DNA of 64,000 bases from Salinibacterium xinjiangense (GCF_014645015.1 NZ_BMLC01000004.1:124001-188000); one strand, 5' to 3'; positions 34,379 to 43,410 are shown, numbered from the stretch's first letter. The notes: a model not told the origin generated them from the letters alone. Translations and numbers: made by a program.

Positions 34379-35432
34379 GATCAACATCGTTTTCGGTGCC
34401 GGTGCCGGTGCCGGTGCTGGTGCTGGTGCGCGGTTTGCGCCAAACGGACTCGACGCGGGCCAGTTCGTCGTCGGTGGCCATTCGGAACGGTCCGGCGCTT
34501 GTTGTCTCGACCGATCGACGGGTTTGACCGCGGGTAGCCATGAGGCTGGCGACGATCGACACGGTCAGGATGGTCGCGATGACGAGCAGCGACATCGTGG
34601 TCGGGATGTAGAACACCTCGAGAAGCAGCATCTTCACGCCAACCCAGACCAGGAGTACGGCGAGACCGATCTTCAGGTAAATGAATCGGTGCATCAGGTC
34701 AGCGAGCAAAAAGTACATCGCGCGAAGCCCGAGGATCGCGAACGCGTTGGCGGTGAAGACGAGGAACGGTTCGGAGGTGACGGCGAATATCGCGGGAATG
34801 GAGTCGACGGCGAAGACGATGTCGGTAACCTCGACGAGCACCAATACCGCGAGCAACGGCGTTGCCAGCAGCAGCCCACCCTTCCTGATGAGCAGGCGCT
34901 GCCCGTAGAAGGCGTCCGTCATAGGCACGTGCCCGCGGAACCAGGTGTAGGTACGGGACTTCTCAGGGTCGAACTGCTGGTTCCGGTGGCGGAGCATCTG
35001 GATGCCGGTGAGCACGAGGAATGCACCGAAAATGTAGAGCACCCAGCTGAAGTTCTCGATCAGGGCAGCGCCTGCTGCAATGAAGATGCCGCGGAACACC
35101 AATGCTCCGAGCACGCCGAGAAACAAGACGCGGTGCTGAAACTGTGGTGGTACGGCGAACGCGGTGAAGATGATCGCCCAGACGAACACGTTGTCGACGG
35201 CGAGCGATTTTTCGATGACGAAGCCGGCGAAGTACTGCTGGCCGAACTCCGCTCCGAACAGCCGCCAGATGATTATGCCGAAGGTGATGCCGGATGCGAC
35301 CCAGAAAATCGACCATCCCGCGGCCTCCTTCACACCGATGACGTGCGCCGTTCGGTGGGCGATGAGGTCGATGGCGAGCATGAGGATGATGACACCGAGT
35401 ACGGTCAGCCAGGCCCAGAGAGGAACGTTCAT
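34362..35432 (-). CDS. TerC/Alx-family membrane protein, likely Mn2+ exporter
   Basis: A 356-residue integral membrane protein with eight to nine spans and the TerC signatures EKSLAVDNVFVWAIIF, GALVFRGIFI and VEVTDIVFAVDSIPAIFAVT; the acidic membrane residues in EKSLAVDN and EVTDIVFAVDS are the proposed metal site. The C-terminal tail ends in a Thr/Ser/Gly repeat encoded by a hexanucleotide repeat. I start at ATG 35432 (MNVPLWAW). A manganese riboswitch and promoter lie directly upstream, which supports manganese export as the role; TerC proteins have also been linked to tellurite resistance and to metalation of secreted enzymes. Confidence 0.9.
   Translation of the reverse strand: MNVPLWAWLTVLGVIILMLAIDLIAHRTAHVIGVKEAAGWSIFWVASGITFGIIIWRLFGAEFGQQYFAGFVIEKSLAVDNVFVWAIIFTAFAVPPQFQHRVLFLGVLGALVFRGIFIAAGAALIENFSWVLYIFGAFLVLTGIQMLRHRNQQFDPEKSRTYTWFRGHVPMTDAFYGQRLLIRKGGLLLATPLLAVLVLVEVTDIVFAVDSIPAIFAVTSEPFLVFTANAFAILGLRAMYFLLADLMHRFIYLKIGLAVLLVWVGVKMLLLEVFYIPTTMSLLVIATILTVSIVASLMATRGQTRRSVETTSAGPFRMATDDELARVESVWRKPRTSTSTGTGTGTENDVDHDRRK
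34395..34430. repeat. Six-copy GGTGCC hexanucleotide repeat
   Basis: Six consecutive hexamers (three GGTGCC, two GGTGCT, one GGTGCG) lie inside the 3' end of terC and encode the Ser/Thr/Gly-Thr repeat of its tail. In-frame copy changes would lengthen or shorten the tail without a frameshift. Confidence 0.9.
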
Positions 35433-35443
35433 GGTGGATACTG

Positions 35444-35469
35444 CCTTCCGAGGTAGATTCACTCGGAGG
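35444..35469 (-). promoter_or_regulatory. Anti-Shine-Dalgarno hairpin (riboswitch expression platform)
   Basis: In RNA sense CCUCCGAG (35469-35462) can pair with CUCGGAAGG (35452-35444), with one bulged A and a 9-nt loop. The second arm includes GGAAGG, the ribosome site of terC, 11 nt before its AUG. The first arm CCUCC is also the 3' strand of riboswitch helix P1, so the two pairings exclude each other. Confidence 0.7.
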
Positions 35470-35557
35470 TCTGGTCCAGCCTGGTGGGGCCAACTTCGCC
35501 GGATACCGATGGCGGGATCGAATTGACGACGAAGTTTTTGGGGATTACTCCCCTCCT
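35465..35557 (-). ncRNA. yybP-ykoY manganese riboswitch
   Basis: The terC leader matches the yybP-ykoY class. In RNA sense: P1 5' strand GGAGG (35556-35552) continues into GGGGAGUA, the class-defining box; helix AACUUCG pairs with CGAAGUU; the inner loop carries GUCGUCAAUUCG on one side and CCGG on the other, as in the crystallised Lactococcus lactis riboswitch; the 3' end reads CCAGACCUCC, closing P1. Ligand binding should stabilise P1, which uses the CCUCC that otherwise masks the ribosome site, giving an ON switch for translation (inference). Confidence 0.88.
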
Positions 35558-35563
35558 TTCATC

Positions 35564-35592
35564 AGTAAACCAGACTTCATCAGGGAAGTCGA
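35564..35592 (-). promoter_or_regulatory. Promoter of the terC riboswitch transcript
   Basis: In transcript sense TCGACT and TTTACT are separated by 17 bp, each matching the sigma-70 consensus at 4 of 6. The predicted start, about 7 nt after the -10, falls at the first base of the riboswitch. Confidence 0.55.
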
Positions 35593-35777
35593 TATGTTCA
35601 CCAGGGCCTCACTGACTGTGGCCGCGCTCCCGGTGTGGCCTGATTGGAGGGAAGGCCATGTCGCCATCTGCGGTCACGTCCTGACAGGAATCTTCGGCCT
35701 TCGTCGAAGTGGCCTCCGTTTTCGGTTCGCCCAGGAAGGACGGCCCTGGCCGTGAACCCCAGCTCCCGCAGGGATTT
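35593..35777. other. Intergenic stretch without a supported gene
   Basis: Roughly 185 bp between the terC promoter and the 3' end of the next gene. I see no supported gene or strong hairpin. Confidence 0.4.
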
Positions 35778-36260
35778 TCAGTCGGTCCTGGCGTCGGCGG
35801 CGGTAGCGGCGGCGGCGGCGTCGTCGTTCGGGCGGGATTCGTGGTGGCGGGCGCCGGCGGTGCGCCGCTGCTCTTTCATCTCAGCTTCGAACAGGTGTCG
35901 CTTCCCGTCGACCAGCGCCACCCTCGCGTCGCGCTCTGCGTCGACGAAGGGTTGGTAATAGTTCGCGTCGTAGTCCTCGACCACCTGGAACGTCCAGCGG
36001 CCCTCGATCACGTTGCGACCGACGATGTCATGGTCCAGTTGGTCGGCGAGTTCGGTGTGTCCCGCATCGCGCAGCATGTCGACCGCTTCACCGAGGGCCA
36101 GGTCGGCCCTGCCGGTGAGTCGGTGGAAGGCGTACAGCAGGCCCCGGGCATTCTCGACTACCTCGAGGGCCTCGCTCAGTTTGCCGAGGGCCGCGACCGT
36201 GTCGTTGCTCACGCCAGCGGGGCGGATGTGAGCGTCATCCGGAACGTCATTCGTTGGCAC
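35778..36260 (-). CDS. Hypothetical protein, helical
   Basis: A 160-residue predicted soluble alpha-helical protein: KLSEALEVVENARGLLYAF, TGRADLALGEAVDML and HTELADQLDHDIVGRNVIEG, with several His/Asp/Glu, then a charged Ala-rich tail. I do not recognise a named family. The start ATG 36260 has GGGCCC-type sequence upstream but no clear ribosome site. It stands alone between terC and the Lrp gene on the same strand. Confidence 0.65.
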   Translation of the reverse strand: MPTNDVPDDAHIRPAGVSNDTVAALGKLSEALEVVENARGLLYAFHRLTGRADLALGEAVDMLRDAGHTELADQLDHDIVGRNVIEGRWTFQVVEDYDANYYQPFVDAERDARVALVDGKRHLFEAEMKEQRRTAGARHHESRPNDDAAAAATAADARTD

Positions 36261-36339
36261 AGGCAGGGCCCCTTTCGTTGCCTCTCACCATTCGTAGTTG
36301 GTGCCCGATCCTGCGTCAAGCAGTTGCCGGGGTGCAGGG

Positions 36340-36777
36340 TCAGTCGTGCTGGCGGTGGATGAGCCTCGACAGCACTATCGCACTGCGCGTGTGGTCGACG
36401 TTGGGGGCGAGTCTCAACTTCTCGAGCGCGACCTCGAGCGACGCGATATCTCTCGAGCGCATGTGCACTATCGCGTCGGCCGACCCGGTCACGGTGCCGG
36501 CATCCACTACCTCCGGAACGTCGAGGAGAATGCGCTTCAGTTCGTCGGGAGCCACGGTTCCCCGGCAGAACAGCTCGACGTACGCCTCTGTCGCGAGCCC
36601 ATCTACGGCCGGATCCACCTGGATCGTGAAGCCGCGAATCACCCCGTCGCCCACCAGCCGATCGACGCGGCGTTTAACTGCGGACGCCGAAAGGCCGATC
36701 ACGTCGCCGATATCCCCGTATCCGGCGCGTGCATTGAGCCTCAGCAGATCGATAATGCCGTGATCGAGGTTGTCCAT
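36340..36777 (-). CDS. Lrp/AsnC-family regulator
   Basis: A 145-residue feast/famine regulator: an N-terminal winged helix (LDHGIIDLLRLNARAGYGDIG, recognition helix around LSASAVKRRVDRL) and a C-terminal RAM effector domain (GTVTGSADAIVHMRSRDI). It is divergent from the dimethylargininase-like gene with about 100 bp between starts. Lrp proteins often bind amino acids, so control of arginine-derivative metabolism next door is likely (inference). Confidence 0.88.
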   Translation of the reverse strand: MDNLDHGIIDLLRLNARAGYGDIGDVIGLSASAVKRRVDRLVGDGVIRGFTIQVDPAVDGLATEAYVELFCRGTVAPDELKRILLDVPEVVDAGTVTGSADAIVHMRSRDIASLEVALEKLRLAPNVDHTRSAIVLSRLIHRQHD

Positions 36778-36880
36778 GGCGCCAGACTAGGGCGAAAATC
36801 TGCGGAATGGCACCCAAAGACGCGAGTTCTGTGCGCATCAAGCCATGAAAGTGCGGATAGGTGCGTGGAACACTGGATGG

Positions 36881-37729
36881 ATGACCGCTACAGACCAGCA
36901 CCCCGCCCAGGACTCCACTACACCGACGCGCACCGCCACGAAGCGCACGGTGCTGATGTGCCGCCCGAGCTTCTTCACCGTCGTGTACCGGATCAACCCA
37001 TGGATGGATCCGGAACTGCCCACAGACACCGCGCTCGCTGTGCGCCAATGGGAGACCCTGTACCAGGCGTACCTCGATCTCGGCTTCGACGTCGAACTCG
37101 TCGATCCGATCGATGGCCTGCCCGACATGGTCTACGCCGCAAACGGTGGCTTCGTGATCGACAACATCGCCTATGGCGCCAGGTTCACCCACACCCAGCG
37201 CCAGCCCGAAGGCCCCGCATACATGGACTGGTTCGGCGCGAACGGCTTCGACGTGCGGGTGCCGGTCGAGGTCAACGAGGGCGAGGGCGACTTCCTGCTG
37301 GTGGGTGGAGTGATTCTCGCGGGCACGGGTTTCCGCAGTGCATCCGACAGCCACCGTGAGCTCGCCGAGATCTCGGGCCGCGAGGTGGTCTCCCTGCACC
37401 TGGTCAACCCGAGTTTCTACCACCTCGACACCGCGATCGCGATCCTCGACGATTCGAACATCGCCTACCTGCCGTCGGCTTTCGACGAGCCATCGCTCGA
37501 CATTCTGCGTGCGCGCTTTCCCAACGCGATCATCGTGACCGAAGAGGACGCGGCCGTGCTGGGGCTCAACTCGTTCAGCGATGGATACAACGTGGTCATC
37601 GCCGCGCGCGCGAAAGACTTCGAGCGCCAGCTGCGCGAGCGCGGCTACAACCCGATCGGTGTCGACCTGTCTGAACTGCTGCTCGGTGGGGGCGGCGTGA
37701 AGTGCTGCACGCTGGAGCTGCGCCGCTGA
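36881..37729 (+). CDS. Dimethylargininase-like amidinotransferase-fold hydrolase
   Basis: A 282-residue member of the amidinotransferase superfamily (DDAH/arginine deiminase fold). The catalytic elements are visible: EGEGDFLLVGG (acidic residues), VSLHLVNPSFYHLDTA (His) and GGGGVKCCTLELRR at the C-terminus (nucleophilic Cys, about 275). It would hydrolyse an arginine derivative to citrulline or a related product. I start at ATG 36881 (MTATDQ) rather than the open frame at 36845. In actinobacteria such genes often neighbour ornithine aminotransferase, which is absent here. Confidence 0.85.
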   Translation: MTATDQHPAQDSTTPTRTATKRTVLMCRPSFFTVVYRINPWMDPELPTDTALAVRQWETLYQAYLDLGFDVELVDPIDGLPDMVYAANGGFVIDNIAYGARFTHTQRQPEGPAYMDWFGANGFDVRVPVEVNEGEGDFLLVGGVILAGTGFRSASDSHRELAEISGREVVSLHLVNPSFYHLDTAIAILDDSNIAYLPSAFDEPSLDILRARFPNAIIVTEEDAAVLGLNSFSDGYNVVIAARAKDFERQLRERGYNPIGVDLSELLLGGGGVKCCTLELRR

Positions 37730-37739
37730 TCCACGAGCG

Positions 37740-40292
37740 CTAGTCGTTCAACTCCGCCGTCTCGAACTCGGGCGCCCAGCTGATGGGGACGGATGCGGTG
37801 ATCAGGCTTCCGTCAGCGCGCCGGGCGTCTCCGACGGTGATGGTCTTCGGGGCGCCCGGGGTGCGTGGCCCGTGGTGGTCCAGCGAGACCGTCACGGGTG
37901 CAGCCCCGGTGACGACGACCTCGAGACCACGGACGGTGAACGACACGATCGCACCGGCCGCGGTCGTGACGACCTCGGAGGTGAAAGTGACGTCGTGCTC
38001 CGTGACATCGACGCGCACCCGGGTGCCGTTGATCATGATCCTGTAGCTGAGCCTGTCCCAGCCCTCGGGCAGCCGAGGGTCGATGGTGAAGCGACCTTCG
38101 TGGTCGCGCAGGCCACCGAATCCGAAGACCAGGGCACTCCACATGCCGCCGGTGGAGGCGATGTGCACCCCGTCTGCTGAGTTCTTGTGCAGGTCGGCGA
38201 GGTCGACGAACAGGCCGTCCATGAAGTACTTCAGGGCCAGCTCGCTGTAGCCGACCTCGGCAGCGATGATCGACTGCACCACGGCAGACAGGGTGGAGTC
38301 TCCCGTGGTGATCGGGTCGTAGTAGTCGAAGTCCGACTTCTTCTCTTCAGCCGAGAACTTGTCGCCCTGCAGGAACAGCGCGAGCACGACATCGGCCTGC
38401 TTGATCACCTGGAAGCGGTAGATGACGAGCGGGTGGTAGTGCAGCAGCAGCGGTCGCTGGTCGGCGCCGGTCTTGGAGAGATCCCACATTTCCTTCTCCA
38501 GGAACTGCGCATCCTGCGGGTGGATGCCCAGCACCGGGTCGAACGGAATGAACATGGCCGCGGCGGCGGCCGTCCACTCCTCCACCTCCGCCTCCCCGAG
38601 GGAGAGCCGCGCCACCATGTGTGCGTAGCTGGCCGGATCGAGTTCACGCAGTGACTGCACCGCAAGCGCTGCGCACCGCAGGTTCGCACCGGCCATCACG
38701 TTCGTGTACAGGTTGTCGTTGACGACGGTCGTGTACTCATCCGGGCCGGTCACGCCGTGGATGTGGAACTTCGGGGTGCCGTTCGAACGCCAGAACCCGA
38801 GATCCGCCCACATGCGTGCGGTCTCGACGAGGATGTCGATCGCGCCCCTCACCAGGAAGTCGGTGTCGCCGGTGGCCGCGACGTACTGCGTGAGCGCGAA
38901 GGCGATGTCGGCATCGATGTGGTACTGCGCGGTGCCAGCGGCGTAGTACGCAGATGACTCCTCGCCGCTGATCGTCCGCCACGGGAACAGGGCGCCATGC
39001 TGGTTGAGTTCGCCCGCGCGCATCCGCGCATCCTCGAGGATGGAATATCGGAAGCGGAGGGCATTCCTGGCAGCGATCGGCGAGGTGTAGGTCAATACGG
39101 GAAGCACGTAGATCTCGGTGTCCCAGAAGTAGTGCCCGCCGTATCCGGTGCCGCTGACACCCTTGGCTGCGACACCCTGCCCGTCGGCGCGCGCCGACGC
39201 CTGTGCGAGCTGGAACAGATTCCAGCGCACGGCCTGCTGCACGACGGGCTGGCCGTGTATTTCGACGTCTGTGCGATCCCAGAAGTCAGCCAGCCACTCG
39301 CGCTGCTGTTGCGCGGCGAACTCGTGGCCTTCCGCTGCCGCACGGTCGAGGGTTCGGTCACTGCGGTCCGCAAGCTCGCGCGTGGGCACGCCCCGCGAGC
39401 TGTGGTAGCTGATGTTCTTCACGATCCTGATGCGCTGGCCGGCTTTCGCCTTCACGCGATATACGTGCTTCGCGAGGTCGTCGCTGAGGGAGGTCGACTC
39501 CTCCCACTCGTTCTCGGTGTCGATGGTGTGATCGATGCCGGCCACGACAGTCATGCCGGAGTTGGTGCAGCGGAAGCCGAGCGTGTATCGGGCGCCGATC
39601 ACCCGCTTGAGCCTCGGTCGCAGCACGCGCTCGGTGAGAGCCTCGGCCTTTCTCGGGTCGAAATCGGCCTTGGTGGCGCGACCCTTCTCGAACTCCGCCG
39701 GGGGCTGGTCGAACTCGTCGATGCCATCCTGCCGGTTGAAGAGCTGGCTGGAAATGGCGACCGATGCGTCAGCGTCGAGCACGGTTACGTCGTAGACGAT
39801 GACCCCGAGGTGGCGGTCGACGAACGAGACCATACGCCGGGAATCCACCTGCACCTGCTTACCGGATGCCGTGCGCCACAGTAGCGAACGGGTCAGCGCG
39901 CCCTCCTCGAAGTCGAGGCGGCGGCGGAAGTCGAGCAGGTCTGCTTCGGGCAGGATGAACGGCTCATCGTCGACGTAGAGCCTGATGATCTTGGCGTCGG
40001 GCACGTTGACGATGGTCTGGCCGACACGTGCGAAGCCGAAGGCCTCCTCGGCGTGCCGGATGGGCCACGTCTCATGGAGGCCGTTGATGAAGGTGCCGTG
40101 GACGTGGCCGGCACGGCCCTCATCCATGTTGCCGCGCATGCCGACGTAGCCGTTGCCGACCGCGAACAGTGTCTCGGTGTTGCCCATGTCGTCGGAACTC
40201 GGGGTGATCTCGACGAGCGCCCACTCGTCGACGGGGAATCGGGTTCGATCGAGCGGATCGCTCCAGTCACTTTCACTCGCTGTTTCACTCAT
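37740..40292 (-). CDS. Glycoside hydrolase family 65 disaccharide phosphorylase
   Basis: An 850-residue GH65 enzyme that phosphorolyses an alpha-glucosidic disaccharide to beta-glucose 1-phosphate plus glucose or another sugar. LFAVGNGYVGMRGNMDEG opens the N-terminal sandwich; GYGGHYFWDTEIYVLPVL, the general-acid Glu in GVTGPDEYTTVVNDN (about 518) and the phosphate-binding STGGMW (about 714) mark the (alpha/alpha)6 barrel. Motifs do not separate maltose, trehalose, kojibiose or nigerose phosphorylase. It shares a 4-bp overlap with the beta-phosphoglucomutase gene upstream, so the product is channelled to glucose 6-phosphate. Confidence 0.93.
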   Translation of the reverse strand: MSETASESDWSDPLDRTRFPVDEWALVEITPSSDDMGNTETLFAVGNGYVGMRGNMDEGRAGHVHGTFINGLHETWPIRHAEEAFGFARVGQTIVNVPDAKIIRLYVDDEPFILPEADLLDFRRRLDFEEGALTRSLLWRTASGKQVQVDSRRMVSFVDRHLGVIVYDVTVLDADASVAISSQLFNRQDGIDEFDQPPAEFEKGRATKADFDPRKAEALTERVLRPRLKRVIGARYTLGFRCTNSGMTVVAGIDHTIDTENEWEESTSLSDDLAKHVYRVKAKAGQRIRIVKNISYHSSRGVPTRELADRSDRTLDRAAAEGHEFAAQQQREWLADFWDRTDVEIHGQPVVQQAVRWNLFQLAQASARADGQGVAAKGVSGTGYGGHYFWDTEIYVLPVLTYTSPIAARNALRFRYSILEDARMRAGELNQHGALFPWRTISGEESSAYYAAGTAQYHIDADIAFALTQYVAATGDTDFLVRGAIDILVETARMWADLGFWRSNGTPKFHIHGVTGPDEYTTVVNDNLYTNVMAGANLRCAALAVQSLRELDPASYAHMVARLSLGEAEVEEWTAAAAAMFIPFDPVLGIHPQDAQFLEKEMWDLSKTGADQRPLLLHYHPLVIYRFQVIKQADVVLALFLQGDKFSAEEKKSDFDYYDPITTGDSTLSAVVQSIIAAEVGYSELALKYFMDGLFVDLADLHKNSADGVHIASTGGMWSALVFGFGGLRDHEGRFTIDPRLPEGWDRLSYRIMINGTRVRVDVTEHDVTFTSEVVTTAAGAIVSFTVRGLEVVVTGAAPVTVSLDHHGPRTPGAPKTITVGDARRADGSLITASVPISWAPEFETAELND

Positions 40293-41065
40293 GAGCGGGC
40301 TCCTGATGGGTAGGCGGTGATGGGCAGCATGTCTTCGAGGTCGGAGACCACGATGTCAGCTCCGGAGTCGAGCAGTTGCCGGGCTCCGGCGCCGCGATCG
40401 ACGCCCAGCACGAGACCGAAGTCTCCAGCGCGGCCCGCCTGCACGCCGGAGTGTGCGTCCTCGATGACGACGCACTCGGCGGCCGTCAGGCCGAGCAACC
40501 CGGCCGCGCGCAGATAGGTGTCGGGGGCGGGCTTGCCGGCGATGTTCTGATCGGCGGCGACTATCCCATCGACGACGACCTCGAACCGGGAGGCGATTCC
40601 CGCGGCCTCCAGTACGGCCGGTGCGTTGCGTGAGCTCGAGACGACCGCGACCTTCAGGCCAGCCTCGGTGACGGCATCCAGGAACAAAATCGAGCCGGGG
40701 TATGGCGAGACGCCATCCTCCGCCAGCATGCGGCTGACGGTGTCGTTCTTCCGGTTGCCGAGCCCACAGATGGTGCCAGCCGTGGCAGGATCTGTTCGCT
40801 CACCCTCGGGCAATTCAATACCGCGCGCCGCCAGCATCGAACGGACCCCGTCGTAGCGGGGTTTGCCGTCGATGAAGTCGAAGTAGTCCTGTTCGGTATA
40901 TGGATCGACTCCCCGCTCATCGAGGTAGGGAGTGAACAGCCGAGCCCACGCTGCCATGTGCACGTCAGTGGTCGGGGTGAGCACGCCGTCGAGATCGAAG
41001 AGCACCCCGCGGATTCCGTCGAGCGGAGGCGCTGGCGAATGAGGCTGGATGTCGGCCAAGGGCAC
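40289..41065 (-). CDS. pgmB: Beta-phosphoglucomutase (HAD family)
   Basis: Converts beta-glucose 1-phosphate to glucose 6-phosphate. GVLFDLDGVLTPT has the nucleophile Asp and acid/base Asp of the HAD/beta-PGM class; VAVVSSSRNAPAVLEAAG gives motif II (Ser), GKPAPDTYL motif III (Lys) and VIEDAHSGVQAG motif IV. About 258 residues from GTG 41065 (preceded by GGAAAG); TTG 41059 is possible. Overlap with the GH65 gene makes the pairing functional. Confidence 0.92.
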   Translation of the reverse strand: MPLADIQPHSPAPPLDGIRGVLFDLDGVLTPTTDVHMAAWARLFTPYLDERGVDPYTEQDYFDFIDGKPRYDGVRSMLAARGIELPEGERTDPATAGTICGLGNRKNDTVSRMLAEDGVSPYPGSILFLDAVTEAGLKVAVVSSSRNAPAVLEAAGIASRFEVVVDGIVAADQNIAGKPAPDTYLRAAGLLGLTAAECVVIEDAHSGVQAGRAGDFGLVLGVDRGAGARQLLDSGADIVVSDLEDMLPITAYPSGARS

Positions 41066-41195
41066 GCTTTCCGTGAGTGGTGAAGAGTCGCGGTGACAGG
41101 TGGAGCGGCGACGCCGTCGGACCGTAGCTGCAATTGAACAGCATTCGCGGCCACAGTCCAACACGAAGAATCGTCGGCGCGATTAGATTCGAACT

Positions 41196-42236
41196 ATGAG
41201 CTCCTTTCCTTCTGCGCTGCCCGAATCTTCAGCGATCCCTGTGAGGGGCGGCCCCACCCTCAACTGGGGCGTGCTGGGGCCTGGCGGAATCGCCGATGCA
41301 TTCGTCAGTACCCTGCACGCCAATAGCGACCAGAGGGTGCTCGGGGTCGGTTCCCGATCGCCGGAACGCGCTGCAGCGTTTGCGGCGAAACACGGCATCC
41401 CGAACTCCTACGGATCCTATGAGGCGCTTGTCGGCAGCCCCGACATCGATGTCGTTTACATCGCAGCCCCGCACAGTGAGCACCGCGACCTCGCACTGCT
41501 GGCGCTCGCCGCGGGCAAGCATGTGCTCGTCGAGAAGCCGATCGCGCTGAGCGCTGCCGAAGCGCGGGAGATCGCGGCCGCGGCTGCCGCGGCTGGCCTG
41601 TTCGCCATGGAGGCACTGTGGACGCGGTTCCAGCCGAAGTCGACAGTGATCAGGCAACTGCTCGACGACGGTGTGCTCGGAGAGCTACGCCTCAGCACGG
41701 CCGACCTGGGCTTCAGGTTCGAGTTCGACCCGAATCACCGCCTCTACAACATGGAGCTTGGTGGTGGTGCGTTGCTCGACCTCGGCGTCTACCCGGTGTG
41801 GTTCAACCACTTCGTCATGGGTGTTCCGGATGCCGTTCGCGCCTCGGGATCCCTCGGATCGACGGGCGTCGACGACCAGGCGGCCCTCACGCTCGAATAC
41901 GCAAACGGGGCGCGGGGCATCGCCGTCGCCACCATGCTGGCCCAGACCCGTTCCGGTGCGGAGATCGCCGGAACTGCCGCACGCATCGAGGTCGAGCCGA
42001 ACTTCATAGCGGCGGGAGGATTCACCCTCCACGGAGCAGACGGTGCGCGCCTCGACTGGCGTGACAACCACGAGTTTTCGCAGTTCAGTGGCGGGCTGGT
42101 GTGGCAGGCCGCCGCGGTCGCGAAGCACATCTCGGATGGGCGCATCGAAGCGCCGGAGCATCCGCTTTCCACCACCATCGCCATGCTCGAGACGATCGAC
42201 GACGCGCGAACACAGCTCGGGTATCCGCCCCGCTGA
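41196..42236 (+). CDS. Gfo/Idh/MocA-family oxidoreductase
   Basis: A 346-residue NAD(P)-dependent oxidoreductase. LNWGVLGPGGIADAFV is the Rossmann motif, followed by VVYIAAPHSEHRD and the catalytic-lysine motif HVLVEKPIALS. C-terminal half has the usual open beta sheet (GGGALLDLGVYPVW). Substrate is probably a sugar, cyclitol or dihydrodiol; nothing nearby decides it. The stop overlaps the next start (TGATG), suggesting co-expression. Confidence 0.88.
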   Translation: MSSFPSALPESSAIPVRGGPTLNWGVLGPGGIADAFVSTLHANSDQRVLGVGSRSPERAAAFAAKHGIPNSYGSYEALVGSPDIDVVYIAAPHSEHRDLALLALAAGKHVLVEKPIALSAAEAREIAAAAAAAGLFAMEALWTRFQPKSTVIRQLLDDGVLGELRLSTADLGFRFEFDPNHRLYNMELGGGALLDLGVYPVWFNHFVMGVPDAVRASGSLGSTGVDDQAALTLEYANGARGIAVATMLAQTRSGAEIAGTAARIEVEPNFIAAGGFTLHGADGARLDWRDNHEFSQFSGGLVWQAAAVAKHISDGRIEAPEHPLSTTIAMLETIDDARTQLGYPPR

Positions 42237-43330
42237 TGACAGTTCTCACCCAGGATCTGCTCGAGCGCATTCGTTCGAGGGCGGCCGGCTACGACCGTGA
42301 CAATTCGTTCTTCACCGAAGACCTCGACGAGCTGCGGGCGGCCGGATACCTCGCCCCGCGCTCGCTTCTCGACACCGCGCGCGACCAGCGCCTGCTCGCT
42401 GCGTACGCCCCGGCGACCGCCCTCGGCATCAACATGCACCTGGTCTGGGTGGGCGTGGCCCGGGCGCTCGCCGAACGGGGCGATCGCAGCCTCGACTGGC
42501 TGCTCGACGAGGCAGCGGCGGGAGAGCTGTTCGCGTTCGGGATAAGCGAGCCGGGCAACGACTCCGTGCTCTGGGATTCGAACACCATCGCCGAGCCCAT
42601 CGACGGCGGATACACGTTCACCGGCACGAAGGTCTTCACCTCGCTCACGCCGGCGTGGACGAGGCTCGGCGTGTTCGGCCGCCACGGCGACACCCTCGTG
42701 CACGGGTTCATCACCCGCGACACCCCGGGATGGCGGTCTCTCGGTGACTGGGACATGCTCGGCATGCGCGCGACCCAGAGCCACACGACGGTGCTGGATG
42801 CCGTGTTTGTACCGACGTCGCGCATCGTGAGGACCCTGCCCATCGGGCCGAACGCCGACCCCTTCGTGTTCGGCATCTTTGCGAACTTCCTGCTTCTCAT
42901 CGGCTCGGTCTACGCCGGCGTCGCCGACCGCGGGCTCGAGCTCGCCGTCGAAGCGGTGAAGCGCCGCACAGCTATGCACACCGGCTCGTCATACGCCCAG
43001 AATCCGGACTTCCGTTGGCGGATCGCGGATGCTGCCATCGCCCTCGACTCACTCGCCCCGCAGCTGGAAGGCCTCGCAGCGGACGTCGACGGGCTCGTCG
43101 ACCACGGTGCATCCTGGTTCAGGAAGCTCACGGGCGCGCGGTACAGGTCGACCGAGACGGCACGGTACGTACTCGACCAGGCGATGCGCTCGGCAGGCGG
43201 CGGCGGATTCCGCGCCACGGGCGAGCTGGCGCGGCTGCAGCGCGATGTGCTCGCGGGCCTCTACCACCCGAGCAACTCGGAGGCGGTGCACTCGACGGTC
43301 GCGGCGAACCTGCTTGGCGCGCTGGAGTAG
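42236..43330 (+). CDS. Acyl-CoA dehydrogenase-like flavoprotein
   Basis: A 364-residue protein of the acyl-CoA dehydrogenase fold: FAFGISEPGNDSVLWDSNT (flavin/substrate loop), YTFTGTKVFTSL, WDMLGMRATQSHTTVLDAVFVP and a helical C-terminal domain with GGGGFRATGELARLQRDV. The sequence lacks an obvious catalytic Glu in the expected C-terminal place, so it may be a DszC-like flavin-dependent monooxygenase or another divergent member. Start ATG 42236 shares a base with the previous stop. Confidence 0.8.
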   Translation: MTVLTQDLLERIRSRAAGYDRDNSFFTEDLDELRAAGYLAPRSLLDTARDQRLLAAYAPATALGINMHLVWVGVARALAERGDRSLDWLLDEAAAGELFAFGISEPGNDSVLWDSNTIAEPIDGGYTFTGTKVFTSLTPAWTRLGVFGRHGDTLVHGFITRDTPGWRSLGDWDMLGMRATQSHTTVLDAVFVPTSRIVRTLPIGPNADPFVFGIFANFLLLIGSVYAGVADRGLELAVEAVKRRTAMHTGSSYAQNPDFRWRIADAAIALDSLAPQLEGLAADVDGLVDHGASWFRKLTGARYRSTETARYVLDQAMRSAGGGGFRATGELARLQRDVLAGLYHPSNSEAVHSTVAANLLGALE

Positions 43331-43410
43331 AGACGCCCCAGCGTTTCGATAGGTAGGGCGAAGCCTGCGACCGAGTGATGCGCTGGCCTTGCTTGATAGT
43401 GGGTGCAGCG

